This document shows positions 1 through 12,424 of a stretch of DNA of 64,000 nucleotides, piece by piece (positions within the stretch are counted from its first letter, which is position 1; each line of letters opens with the position of its first letter). A program made the translations under genes and the position numbers. This stretch comes from Numida meleagris. Lineage: Eukaryota > Chordata > Aves > Galliformes > Numididae. The stretch covers positions 70,973,405 to 71,037,404 of the forward strand of contig NC_034438.1 in NCBI RefSeq assembly GCF_002078875.1. Reading direction: 5' to 3'. The notes beneath the pieces were generated by a model. The model was not told the DNA's origin. It searched no databases and saw only the letters and a list, made by a program, of their open reading frames with translations.

Positions 1-1209
1 AACAAATAATGTTTTATTTTGTATATTCATCATGCATTAAATTTAGAAATAGACTGAGAATTTGTAAGGGCAAAAATAGTACCTAGCAAGAACTATTCTG
101 ACTTCTGTAAAATACAAGTTTTCTCTCCAGTTCATAAGTAATGCAAAAAACAGTTTTAATTTTTCACTGCAAAAACAAATCTCTAGTGTTCATAGGACTT
201 GTTCATTATGTAGTTCTGTAGCTGTACTTCAACTCTCTCTGGAGCTGAAGAAATTCGATTTCTGTCATTCACAGGGATCAAGTTAAAAATACTGGCATGG
301 AGTAGACATGCAGGAGGATACAGCCATGAGTAAACAGGCGCAATGAAATGAGAAAAGGAATGACTTATACACAGCAAAGGTTCAATGAAAGGAAACTTGC
401 ATGTGTGTCCTGAGTAATTTTTAAGTTTAATTTGCCAGAAGAGATATAAAATGACATCTTTGGCCAGGTTCACAGGAAAAATGTATTCACATGATGTTCT
501 GAACTGTGTTTTCTTTCTCCTTTACCTAAAGGCCAATTCATTAATTCCTGCTGATCTCAATAAAATTGAACAAGCAGGAAGTAAAGATGAAATATACCAT
601 ACAGCTTGTTACAAATTTTCTGGTTATTTGTTCCAGGGAAATGAAGTTATTTAGTTTCCAGGAATCCCTTGCAAGGAAGGATTAATTTACTTTGGAGGAT
701 TTTATGAAGGTGGCTGCTAAAAGACAAGGGAGTGATACTACATGCTGGAGTGCAACACAAAACTCTAAAAGTAAATGCAATACCTTAATCAAATATCACC
801 ATGCCTAATTATCACATTTTATTTTCTATTAAGATTTGGAGTAGTTTGATTTAAACAGTACAGTTGGGAGTTAAGAGCTTGGTCATTTATTTATTTGGAA
901 AGGAAAACTAGAGATGGTATGTTTCAGATAATGTCACTGGCTATTTCCATTTTCAAAAGTTAGTGTTTCATTTATCTAGTCAATTATTTGAAGATTCCAT
1001 GGTTTCTCAAATACCTGTAGTGAGCTCTGTTTGCAGTTATTTTTAAGTGGTGGTAAACTTTCTTTTGAACAATGATAGCTTACATAAAAGATACAATTTG
1101 TTATATATAATGTAAAGATCTTGCAGTAGCTAGCTTTTTTGAGGAATCTCATCGCTCACCTCACACAAAGTGTACCACTAATGCTGTTTAAGTAAAAAGA
1201 TAGTATTTA

Positions 1210-1228
1210 TTGATTGATTGATTGATTG
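1210..1228. repeat. (GATT)n microsatellite
   Basis: Nearly five perfect TTGA/GATT tetramer units in tandem. A short TATATA-GAGAGA dinucleotide run follows at 1281-1297. Confidence 0.9.
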
Positions 1229-2155
1229 GATATCTATTCATGAAATTGTGAGTATTGTGCTAGTATTCCTAGTATGTGACTATATATAGAGAGAGAGTTA
1301 TATAGAAACATTTGGATTGACCCAGTGTAGTTGACCATATGAACCCTTCTGCCATTAAACATTACAGAAATTAAGAGATCAACACCTAGTCACTTGTACG
1401 ACAAATGAACAAAAAATATTATATATGTATATATATACATAAAACTTAAAATATTCAAAACTACGAGGTTTAGCACAAAGGTCAACTTCTTTGAACATCT
1501 GGAGGTAGACTAAGACTCAAACTATTTTGTAGATATCCAGTTACAGGCCTTGATGAAACTTCTGTTGTAATGTAACTTAGCTCAGCTCTGTATCTGCTCA
1601 TTATTTAATGGCAATTTTGGAGCCATCCCTTAGGCAGTACAATTGCTGACCAAAGTAAAACATGAAATAAACTGAAAGGAAATTAAACTCTTCTATATAA
1701 AGCTTCAGAATTGCGTGCAGAGCTCAGAATCACCATTGGGGATCTCACAGGAGGCAAATGTATTGCCTAGTTGATGAAAATAGTTTTGACTACTGAAAGA
1801 TGAAGAAAGACCAAGAAAAAAAAAGTAAATAGCTCAGTGAAGATATCTAGTGTAACATATACAAATATTTTAAAGCACAAAGGGGTATTTTACTGTAACA
1901 CTGAAAACAGTAGTGCACTTTATTCTAAAGTTCTTCTGGTCCTTTAAATTATTGATATTTTAATGCATTAAAAAGTCAAAGGTACTTATTGCTGCTGGAT
2001 TCTCCCATAAAAGCTCTCTAGAGAATTGAGAGATGTTTTGAAGTACAGCACAGTAGTCTTTCTGCTTAAAAATCAATGGCAAGTTAGATTTAATAACTTT
2101 AATAAAAATAAGAAAAAATGCTCTATGCTTTTCTGCAGGCAGGAAAGAATACCAA

Positions 2156-2176
2156 AACCAACCAACCAACCAACCA
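2156..2176. repeat. (AACC)n microsatellite
   Basis: Five tandem AACC units followed by an A-rich tail. Confidence 0.9.
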
Positions 2177-2360
2177 AAAAAACAAAATGACATTTTTACC
2201 AGAGCTGTCATTTCTTCAGTTTTTTTCCCTCTCTCAAGAAATCAATAAATCCCTTCTTGTTTCCAATCATTTGTCCCATTCAGGAACTTTCAAGGACTTT
2301 GCAGTGGCTTTGCAGACCCAGCTCACTTAACGATGAATATTGAACAGTTCTCCATCTTTC

Positions 2361-2525
2361 CTTAAGTACTGGGAGGCTGCTATAAGGACTATAAGGTCTC
2401 CCTGTAAGCCTCTACTACAGGCTGAACAACCCCAGCTCTCTCAGACTGTCTTGTAGGAGAAGTGCTTCAGCCCTATGATGATTTTCATGTTTCTCCTTTG
2501 GACCACGTATCTCCAATTGTTTCCT
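2361..2525 (-). mobile_element. Old CR1 LINE fragment
   Basis: The plus strand reads as a diverged reverse complement of the region just upstream of the CR1 3' end. Landmarks are 'gaggctgctataagg', 'aggctgaacaaccccagctc' and the 'ctctcagactgtcttgtagg' stretch, which match the homologous positions of the better preserved copies near 6.4 kb and 30.8 kb. It lacks the terminal ATTCTATG repeats and has small insertions, so it is a truncated, relatively old copy. It has no coding capacity. Confidence 0.75.
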
Positions 2526-5500
2526 TTAAAATCAAATAAGCAAATAAACAAATCACCGTGAAGGGTCTGTCCTTGGACAGAGGTGCCTTAATTGGACACA
2601 TTGTCTTTTCTGTTTTCTCGAGTTTGGTCCATCAGAGAATCCCAGTGTAAGAACTCACAGATGGGACTATTACTCATTCATTTTTGTGGTGGAAAAGATA
2701 ATTCCTGATCCAAATATTACTCATAAACAACAAAAAAATGTTTCATCCAACATCTGTGAGAATTAGCAATGCCTCATTAACTTTCTCTGTGTGAAACAGC
2801 CCAATAATTCAACATTTTCAGTATTTCAACAGGTACATTTTAATGTAACTGAATTTCAATAAAGACATTTCTACAGTCATAATTCCTAGTTTAAGAAATA
2901 GAGCAATACAAAGAGAAATATGAAACATGAATGTTTTTTGAATTTAGAGGATTTCTCATTTTCAGTATTGCACTTAGTCATTCTTTTCTCTGGAAACACG
3001 AAAACTTATGTAAGAAAGCAGGAGCACAGTGGAAATTTTCAGAAGGCATTGCTGAAGAATTAAATTTCAGAAAGTCAGTAACAACTAGAAAGCGTTGTGA
3101 GAATGTTCATGGTGATCTAAGTAGATCCTGGCAAGAACTGTTATCAGATAACAGTGTTATAAGAAGTCTATTAATCATAGCAGGTATGTAATTTAAGATG
3201 CAAATGTGTTGACTAAAGTGATTCTATCATTTTCAAATTCATTATTGCTGAAGTTCTAGTGTGCTTAACAGGGCTTCTTTTCACTGTTCTCATGAGTGGT
3301 CGCAGGAATGAGTCTACAGTCAAGCTGTGCATGATGACACTTCCTATTTCTGGACTATGAGAGTTTTTTCCTGATATTGCAGAATATTAGCTCATACAGA
3401 AAAAAAAAATACCCTCTAAAAATGCAGGTAATGTTAGAACTGAGTTAAAACAAAAGTTTTCTGTGTTGCTTATATCTGTCTGAGGAATATATCACAATGT
3501 ACTCTAACACAGGCAAACATGTTGTATATGCATCTAATAAGAAAATACATATTAAAATGTATTCCTCTTATGTAAAATTAACCTTGAAGTAATTAGTGCT
3601 TGCATTTTTCATGCCAAGTACTTACTTTAGCCATCAGTGATAATATAGCATGCTTCTTTAAAAAGATTTTTTAAAAGGTGATTCTTTTTTGATACAATAT
3701 TTTGATTAAATATGAATAATGGCTTTATTAAAAATTTTCAAAATTTCCCTTGCAATTGTGTCTCACAGCATGGATTTTTTTCTTCAAAAATCTGTTTAGC
3801 TATGCTAATAGTTTCTGTCATATACTTTTATTTTATAGGTAACATCTTAAATGCTAACTCCTATAGAGAACTTGAAAGGCAGCCCATAAAATTAAAAAAA
3901 AATTATAAGAATAGATTTATTTCTGTAAGAGTAATGGTAGAACTCAAGGAGTTTATAGAAGAAAGTTTACTTAAAAAAAAATAAATATGTAGTTTATTTG
4001 ATTCTCTCTTTGTTTTTTAAGGTAAGATTTAGGTGCCTAAAATACCAGCCGTGGACTATCTGAAAAAAATTGCGTATAAAACGTTCCTTGAAAGATGTCA
4101 GATGATTTCATTTAGATTTTAGATGTGATGTTATTATTTCGCCAAAGCATTCTTTCCTGTACGCTGTGATTTAAGATTAGAAGGCAAAGATTAGTGAGAT
4201 GTATCTCCCTGCACAGCGTTCCCTGACCCAGCTCCCTGTTGCTTTCTTGCTGCAGCTGGTTGAAGTAAGAAAAGGTAAATTGGGCAGGTTAGGACATGAG
4301 GAAAGTGAATGAAGGAAGAGATGCTAATCTCAACAGCAGCTCTTTTCATAGATTAAGGTAAAATACTGTGCTCTACTGGAGAGCAGTAAGTGTTTTCAGA
4401 CTTATTTTGATAAGAAAATAGGCATGCTCCTCGGAGACATTAGTTTGGTTTTTGTGCATGTATAAATGTATCACAGAAAGAAAACACCTCTGTAATATGC
4501 AATAAGATCATAGAAAAGAGCTGAAAAACTACTTTCTGATTACATCTTTGTCTTTTTACATCCTGAATCTCTTATTTCAGAGGGAATATGTTACATTCCT
4601 TTGTTTTAAATGTGTAGTTGTTTTTTTTAATGTATAAATCAATATATATATTTTTTTTTTTGCATCTCTTCCATCTAACTGGGAGAAAAACAGTGGTCAA
4701 AAATTTTGGAGTATGATATGTAAGATCTTATGTAAAACTGTATCTGATTGTTACTGACAAAAAAACCCCTCTGTCTTATGCCCCTGAAAATACATGAAAC
4801 AATATGCAGGAAAGGAAGCATAACTGCATTTTATGTCCATTTACACAATGCACAATTGCAGTAATGTTGATCCAGTGTGCTTTCTCTTCAAAGCTACATT
4901 TTCTTTTGAGAGAAGTTTGTTGTTTTCACCTGAAAAAACAAAAGTAATCTACTGAAGATTCTTTCTTGCTGTAACTACATTTTTACTGCTTTTGTGGCAT
5001 CTTGTAGTGTAAAAGATTGGTAGTTACAACTAATTAGGAAACATTAAAATGCTATGACTCAGAAGAAGTAATGAAACTTGATTACATTTTATATAAGGCA
5101 TAACATCTCAGAATTACATTTTATCCTTCAGCGTGGTTTCTAGCTTGATCAAAAAGAAAACAGCAATTTTCTAAATGTTTAAAAAAGTATTTGTTTTCCT
5201 AAGAGTATTTTAATGTCTTTTCCTAAGAATGATTATTAAAAAAAAAGTCCTTTATCAAATGGAAAGTTAAATTTTATTTTATTTCTTTAATTTACTTTTT
5301 AATAAGTTTTATAGCTCACCTTTTTGTGGTAATACATGTCAAATGGACTGTGTTACAGTGAAGGATGAATAGAAAATAACCTCGATAAATTAAAATATAA
5401 TGGATTTTTTTTTATTTTATCCTCTAATAGCTTTTTTTTTTTCCTAAATTTTAAGACCTTTTCCACTTTTATTAACTGAGCCATCAAGAAGCTATAATAA

Positions 5501-6096
5501 AGAGCTTTTACTCTTTATTACAGAATTAGATTTTTCATATAATTGTTTTGGAATAAATGTTCATTTCAGTTACAGCCCACTTCACAAAGATACTTGCTTT
5601 CTGCCAGCAATTCTCTCAAACATATACCGTACTATAGGAGAGCAGAGGGAGACATTAGACACTAATACAAATGTGTAGTAAACAAAATATAGGCAGTATG
5701 TCTGTTGTAGATGAAGTTTGAAAGCGTGGCTTACATAAAAAATCAGATGATTTGAAAGGTAAATCATTCAAGTAGAATAAACACACACTGTTATAATACT
5801 GAGGAATCACATTTAGAAAAGTTTGGGTTTAAAACTGATGTATCACACAGCAATAATTCATGTAAACCACAGATATTTAATGAAAACCTCTTGAGTAATC
5901 TGCTTAAAACTCATATGCTTCTGCCAGGCAAATGTCTGTTCTAAGCTAATGACTGATGCACTACGTATCCACTGTAATCAGATTGAATCACTAGAAGTGC
6001 AATTAGAGAAACACCACAAACAAAAATGTTTAATCATGTAAAAAAGCCTTCTACAAGATTTGCAGTTTGATCCTGAAAACTCTACACAATATGTTT
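2526..6096. other. Unique AT-rich stretch, one exon-like block
   Basis: Mostly featureless AT-rich sequence with homopolymer A and T runs (for example near 4655 and 5440). The only item that stands out is the exon-like block at 2966-3183, before the main empty part. Nothing else recognisable. Confidence 0.55.
2966..3183 (+). other. Exon-like open block, unrecognised
   Basis: A 218-base block preceded by a pyrimidine-rich acceptor-like sequence ending in TTTTCAG and followed by CAG|GTATGT, a good donor match. The frame beginning mid-codon at 2966 stays open through the donor (about 72 codons) and the peptide is mixed polar rather than low-complexity (for example SFLWKHENLCKKAG). I do not recognise the peptide. 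It could be a coding exon, a lncRNA exon or coincidence. The open frame alone is weak evidence in AT-rich DNA, and the combination with both borders is what makes it worth listing. Confidence 0.2.
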
Positions 6097-7346
6097 CACG
6101 GAATCACAGCATGGTAGGGGTTGGAAGGGACCTCTGTAAATCACCTAGTCCAACACTCATGCTAAATCAGATTTCCTAGAGTATGCTGTACAGCCAAGCA
6201 TCCAGGGACATTTTGAATATCTCCAGGGTAGGTGACTCCACAACCTCTCTGGGCAGCTTATTCCAGAGCTCTGTCACCCTTAGTGTAATGATGTTTTTTT
6301 GCATGATCTAATGGAAATCCCTGTGTACCAGTATGTGTGCGTTGTCCCTTGTTCTGTTGTTGGGCACCACTGAAAAGAGTCTTGATGCATGTCCCTGAGA
6401 TGTTAACAAGCACAGATAAGATCCCCTCTCAGTTCTCTTTTCTCAAGGCTGAACAGTTCCAGGTCTCTCAGTCCTTTCTCCCAGTTGAGATGCTCCAGGC
6501 CCTTAATCACCTCTGTGGCCCTCCACTGGTCTTATTCTAGAAGTTCCCTGTCTTTCTTGATCTGGGGAGCCCAGAGCTGGTCACAGTACTCCAATATGGT
6601 CTTACCAGGGCAGAGTAGAGAGGGAAGATAACCTTCTTCAACTTGCTGGCCGCATTCTTTTGGCTGCACTCCAGGATACCATTGTCCTTCTTGGACACAA
6701 AGACACACCGCTAGCTCATTTTTAAACCTGTTGTCCACCAAGACACAGAGTCTTCTCTGCAGAGCAACTTTCCAGCAGGTCAGCCTCTAACCTGTACTGA
6801 TGCATGCAGTAATTTTTCTCCAGGTATACCTTGGTACTCTACCTCGTTATAGCTCACGAAGTTTATCTCCACTCAGCTCTCCAGCTCGTCCACTTCTCAC
6901 TGAATGTCTGCACATTCTTCTGGTGTGTTAGCCACTCCTCACAGTTTTGTATCATCAGCAAGTTTGCTGAGGGTGGACTTGCATCCTTCATCTGGGTCAC
7001 TGATGAAGATGTTAAACAAGACCAGACCCAGCACCAACCACTGGAGAGCACTGTGGTGTATGACACCCCAAGTAGAGTTTGTGCCATTGACCACAACACT
7101 CTGAGGCCTGCCAGTCACCCAGTTCTCAGACTACTTTGCTGTGCAGTCACCTATCCCGCATTTACTAAGCTTTATTACAAGGCTGTTGTAAGAAACTGTG
7201 TCAAAAGCCTTGCTGAAGTCAAGGTACACAACATTCACTGCTTTTCCTTCATCTACCCAGCCAAACATGGCATCATAGAAGGCTACCAGGCTGGCTGAGC
7301 TTGACTTCCCCTTGATGAATCCATGCTGACTACTCCTGATAACCTT
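6097..7346 (-). mobile_element. CR1 LINE, outer copy, 3' portion
   Basis: Reverse-complement CR1 starting with the degenerate tail (GAATCACAGCATGG) and running through the 3' UTR, the ORF2 C-terminus and the reverse transcriptase (RT). On the minus strand the motif A region reads YLDFSKAFDT (about 7200-7245), and the RT active-site box reads LADD in place of FADD near 6955. Multiple frameshifts and stops break the ORF. Sequence identity to CR1 stops at the GATAACC at 7344, followed by a T run. The same element resumes at about 8458, after an inserted CR1 of opposite strand. The copy is 5'-truncated, as is usual for CR1. Confidence 0.93.
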
Positions 7347-7357
7347 TTTTTTTTAGC

Positions 7358-8457
7358 TCTAAATTTTTTCATCTCCAAATTGGAGAGAGACGATTTGAAA
7401 GCTGGACTATTAGGTGGATAAAGAATTGGTTAGATGATCTTAACCAGAGGATTGTTGTCCATGGTCTATGTACAGAGGGAGGCCAGTCATGAGTGGTGTC
7501 CCTTAGGGGTCATCTTGGGACTGGTGGTCTTCAACATCTTTACTGATGACAGAGGCAATGGGATTAAGTGTACCCTCAGCAAGTTTACTGATGACACTAA
7601 GCTGAGTGGAGCAGTTGACACAGTAGAAGGGTGGGACATCATCCAGAGGCACTTGGACAGGCTTTTGAAATGTGGGTACACAAGAATATAATGAGGTTTA
7701 ACAAACCAAGTGCAGGGTGTTACACTTGTGTCAATGCAATCCCATATATGTGTAAAGACTGGGAGAAGAACTCCCTGAGAGCAGACATGTGGAGAACAGC
7801 TTAGGGGTCCTGATGGACATGAGCCAGCAGTGTTATCTTGCAGCCCAGGAGGCAGGTAGTATCCAGGGCTGCACTGAAAGAGATGTGACCAGCAAGGAGA
7901 AGGACTCTCATTCTCTACTCTGCCCTTGTGAGGCTCCATCTGTACTACTGCATCCAGGTCTGGGGCCCCCAGCACACGAAGAATGCAGAGTTGTTAGAGT
8001 AGCTCCAGAAGAGAGACATGTAGATAATCAAAGGCCTGGAGCACCTCTCCTATGAAGAAAGGTTGAGGGACTTACACTTGTTGGGCTTGGAGAAAAGAAA
8101 GCTCAGGGGAGACCCCACTGCATCTTGACGGGAGTTTGCAAGAAGGAAGGACTTTTTGCATGGTCTGATCATGATAGAATAAGAAGGAATGGCTTTAAAC
8201 TAAAAGAGGGGAGATTTAGATTAGATGTTAAGAAGAAATTTTTTACTTGGAGGGTGGTGAGCTGCTGCAACAGGTTGCCCAGAGGAATTGTGTATGTGCT
8301 GTCTCTGAAGACCTTCAAGGTCAGGCTGGATGGGATCCTGGGCAGCCTGATCTAGTGGTTGGTAACCCTGTCTATGACAGCGAGTTGGATGATCTAGAGG
8401 ACTAGATGATCTTTAAGGTCGTGTCCAACATAAGCCATTCTATGATTCTATGATTCT
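7358..8457 (+). mobile_element. CR1 LINE, inserted (inner) copy
   Basis: Plus-strand CR1 beginning at the 'ctctccaaattggag' landmark of the RT domain and ending in two perfect ATTCTATG-type tail repeats. A frame at 7434-7691 carries 'LSKFTDDTKLSGAVDT', so the two active-site aspartates survive with Ala changed to Thr. A frame at 8125-8355 carries the ORF2 C-terminus (GRFRLDVKKKFFTWRVV). The ORF is interrupted between these two segments. The copy sits inside an older minus-strand CR1 and its tail is cleaner than the outer copy's, consistent with later insertion. Confidence 0.93.
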
Positions 8458-8640
8458 CTTCTTCCACTTTCTTTGAGAAAACATCCAGAATAAGTCCCAA
8501 GGAAGGATGTGGGGCGGAGTGGCTTATAGTTTCCTTGGTCTTCTTTCTTGCTGTTTTTGTAGACTGGTGTGACATTGGCTTTCCTTCAAATCCATATTTT
8601 TAGGTGCTCTACTTTGCAACTGTGTGCAGACTTTCAAAGG
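8458..8640 (-). mobile_element. CR1 LINE, outer copy, 5' continuation
   Basis: The reverse-complement CR1 interrupted at about 7346 continues here. 'ttctttgagaaaacatccagaa' corresponds to 'gcctggagatgacatccagaa' at about 33700 in another copy. The following 'gactggtgtgacattggctttcc' is the RT segment upstream of it. Similarity fades past about 8600, so the 5' limit is approximate. Confidence 0.8.
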
Positions 8641-11600
8641 GATAGGTACTACTTGTTGTAAAACTGAGTTCAGCATTCATAGCAGAGTGCTCATGAGAAC
8701 ATTATGACCACTCTGTATGACACAAGGATTTAAGAAATTCCAGCCTGCAGATCTGTAATTTTTATATATTTATCCAGTATATTGCATCCTCTCATGCAAT
8801 AACTTTATATCTCAGAATTTGTCCTCTGTGAAAGTATATATATATATATATATATATATATGCTGTTGTGTGAGTACACAGAAAAACTCAGTTCCCAGCA
8901 TATTCCCATTTTCCTTCTGCTATCCTCTCCTTGAAACTTTACTACAGCTATGTTTTCACCTGATGAAGTCCCACATTGTCAGGATACCAATGATACTAAT
9001 CACACTGATTGTGTAAAACCAGTCACATCGCAGAGGACTTTTAGACAGTCTGAGCAAGGGCTCCAGAGGTCTGTGGTAAGACACCCTGTCATTCACTGAG
9101 TATCCTTCATTCTCAAACAATTCAAGTATTTCTCTGCACTCCCTGTTCTTTATAGGTGAATATCCTTTCCTGCAAATAGACTCTAGTCATGAAAAGGAGG
9201 AGTTGCTCTATGATTTGTAAAATATAATGTAAAATTACAAAGGAAAAACAAATAAAAATGAGAGTTTTTTTTTTTAACTCAGAAATCTAATGGCTTGTGT
9301 TCTTCTATTTACATTTACTTTTCAGTTACCCTCACAGTATCCTTTTCGTACTCAGAAGTCACAGTATTGCTATGCAGTGGGCAATTCCCAGAAACTGACA
9401 TCTAGCAAGTAATATAGCATTTCATCCTTTCTTTGTCAAACATGTAATTGTCTTCCCTGATATACAATATTAATACTTTAAATAATCTATGAAGAAGCTT
9501 AGTGTCTGTCTCATGCCTACCAATCCTTCCTAGTGTGAAAAGGTCATTAATAACTTAGGGTGTTCTCTTTTGTTACATGACCACTTGATAATAATAAATA
9601 TCTCTTCTCCAGTTTGACAAAAATTCAGTGAACTGCAAATAACTCAGAATAGGTTATGTCTGCATTCTAAACAAAGTCTTAACAGGGTATAATTTATCTT
9701 CATAACTGCTTTTAAATTGTCACTGCTCTGAAGTGCTCCCATGGGCCAGGAGCTTTGTCACTTGAATATTCTAGCTAATTTACGAACTGCAAAGGATTTT
9801 TGTGTTATGTAAAGCTCCCTTACATTCCCTGTTAGTAAACTGAATGAGAATGGCAGATTTTAACAGACAGACTAGGATAACAGGCCTCCCTAAGGTGTGA
9901 ATCTACAGCTCTACTCTCCTTGCATGTCAGTCTGCTGTAGTTGTACTGCAAGTAGCAGCAAGCATGGGCTACTTGACAGGATTGGGTTGAACCAAAGTGA
10001 ACTAAGAAAAGAGAGCACGAGAGATACTTCTCTTGAAACATGAGACCGAGCCTGTTGCCTGGGGAGAATGTAGGAAACCAGAGTTTTTCTCTGTAACTAA
10101 TAGACAATGAATGAGGGAAGGTTAACTCAGCAATTTTTTATACAAAGTTATATATGTACCTTCCCAGGGAAAGCACTGGCTTGCAGCTAGTGACATACTG
10201 AAGTACTCAGCTAACGACTTTCAAGATTTTATCAGCAATCCTACTAGGTGCTGAGCTCTCATTGCAATCAGCACTACTGGCAAAGGCCCTCAACACTGCC
10301 AAGTATTGGAGTATTTATCACGCTGATCCACAATTTTTGCCTTTGTGGGTCATATTTACACTACAAGCAGTGAATATTTGGAAATAGAAATTTTGCTTAA
10401 AAAAAAAAAAAGTTTTCTTAATTAAAAAGATGAAAGAAAACACCTTTTTTAAACCTTCTGTTGAAATGCTTAATCAGTCATTTCATTTCCACAGGGCCAT
10501 TTCATTTCCTGCACCTTTTAATGGACATCTTTCAGGTGAAAGGTACCTTCACCTTTCACTATATGGTTTCTTTACATTTTCATGTTTATTCCACACTTTT
10601 AAATTTACAATTTAATTAATATTCTGTGGCTGTTAACCAAAAAAAGTTCAAATATTTTTAAATAGATGAAGTACTGTTGTCACTTGCACACCCAAAATTA
10701 TTTTTCCCATTTTTACTAGTGAGAAGAACTCCTCCAACATGAATGAATTGGTTTGCAACTAGAAAGTATTTGCTGTTTCTTAAACCATGCCAGGCACTTC
10801 AGATACTGTGGGGATTTTTTTGAACATAAAACCATATTTGCCTGATTGCAACTTTTTTTTTTTGTATGAGACTGTTGGCAAAAATATTTGTGAAAATGTC
10901 ATACTTGTAGTGCCTACATGCAATAGATTTTAGTACCTTCAATTTAGGTAATTCCACTGGAAAATTCCATCAAACAATTATCTTAAATATCCTAAAGATC
11001 TAATCATTGTCAACATTCAGGTCATCACATCATTAGATAAACTAGATCTCTTGCAGTCTCTTTAAGAATTTAGTAAAAAAAATTGTAGCTACAATGTGAT
11101 TAGGGGCCACGTTAAAAGTTCTGACTTCATATTCCTCTAAAAATATCTGTTGCCAAGTGAGAAAGGAGGATCCAGGAGGATCCACAAGGCAGATACTTGC
11201 TGGGTGCCAAAATACCTTAGCAAAGAAAACTTGGAATAATAAAATCATACATCTGAAATTTCTGTTGTGAAGTGATCATTGTGTTGATTTGCCTGGAAAC
11301 ATTACAGAACAGAGTTGAAATACTGAAAAAAAGAGCACCCTGCTGGGATTTTATTTCTGATGAAGGAGAATAATTGGCACGAGGAACAATTTCTTTTGAT
11401 ATTGCAAATTGAGCACATGATATATTAATAACAGGACGGGGATGAAAACAAAATCTTTTTGCCTCTTTTCCTTAGACGCATGCCACATTTTGCACTCATT
11501 GCTGTTTATACTTGTTGAATGTAGAAAAGACAAGCAGCCAGTGGAAGATGTAACAATATCTTAGACTTCTTTGCATGAACCATAGTATGAACGACATTTT

Positions 11601-12424
11601 GTCATGCAGATTACGAACTTCATATTTAGGTAGGGATGAGGACAGTTAGCAGTCTGTTATTTCCTTCTTTGTGTTTGCAAGATATAAGCAAGTAAGCAAT
11701 ATTCTCTCATGGGCTACTGCTCGTTAGAGACTTGTAGCTTTTTTTCTTTTTTTCCTGGGCATCTATTCTTTATAGACAAGGCATCAGTGTAGCCTTATTC
11801 TGAAATACCACTACATCTCTCAGAGAAGCCTGTTCCATAACTCTTTTGCTGTTCCCTTATGTTGCATGTACAGGAACTGAAGTAAGGAGAAAGAAACTAT
11901 GCATTGAAGAAGTGCTTGTGGCTTGTTAAAAGTTATCCCAACATCTACACATATATATTTTTGCTCACATACTTATATATAACTTCCATGTTGCTGTGGC
12001 CCCTTTCATTAATTGGATAATCTTTCAATTTGAAGTATTCTGTTCCAAGGAGTGAGTAGAAACTCACTGCAAGACTTTAATATAATGTCAAATAGTTTAG
12101 AATCTGGCTATCTTCTGGGCTATACAATTAAAAGGAACTTGACAGTGTTGTGGCCTACATTTTCTGTTCTTACTCATTATTCAGGCTCCAATCATGCAGT
12201 GTATTTGCTGGAGGTTGTAGAGAGGGAGGGCCATAGCAGAGTAAATCCTCAGATCTCAGAGTGTTTGCCCTTAGGACAAGTTTTTCTATAATGTGATGAA
12301 GAATAAACATTAAATAATGTCAAACAAAAGTAAAAGCTCCTTGGGTGTTTAAATTAAGAGAATAAAAATGGCCTCTAGGAATATGTTACTCAATGATCTT
12401 TCTCAGAATCTGGGCTGCTTGCAG
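8641..12424. other. Unique AT-rich stretch, no gene seen
   Basis: Apart from the TA microsatellite at 8835 I see no repeat family, RNA gene or credible exon. The longest open frames here (about 90 codons) resemble nothing known to me. Confidence 0.55.
8835..8860. repeat. (TA)13 microsatellite
   Basis: Thirteen uninterrupted TA units, likely length-polymorphic. Confidence 0.95.

Larger units (their letters stand above)
1..2360. other. Unique AT-rich stretch, no gene seen
   Basis: No recognisable coding region, repeat family or RNA gene was seen, apart from the short microsatellites listed separately. The open frames present are under 100 codons, unflanked by convincing splice signals, and of the kind expected by chance in AT-rich DNA. 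Confidence 0.6.

Noticed and set aside
6337..7298. Several open frames of 66-155 codons on both strands
   Set aside because: They lie within the reverse-complement CR1 and are antisense or out-of-frame shadows of its ORF2.
7487..7975. 162-codon minus-strand open frame
   Set aside because: Antisense to the inner plus-strand CR1; the true CR1 frame is on the plus strand.
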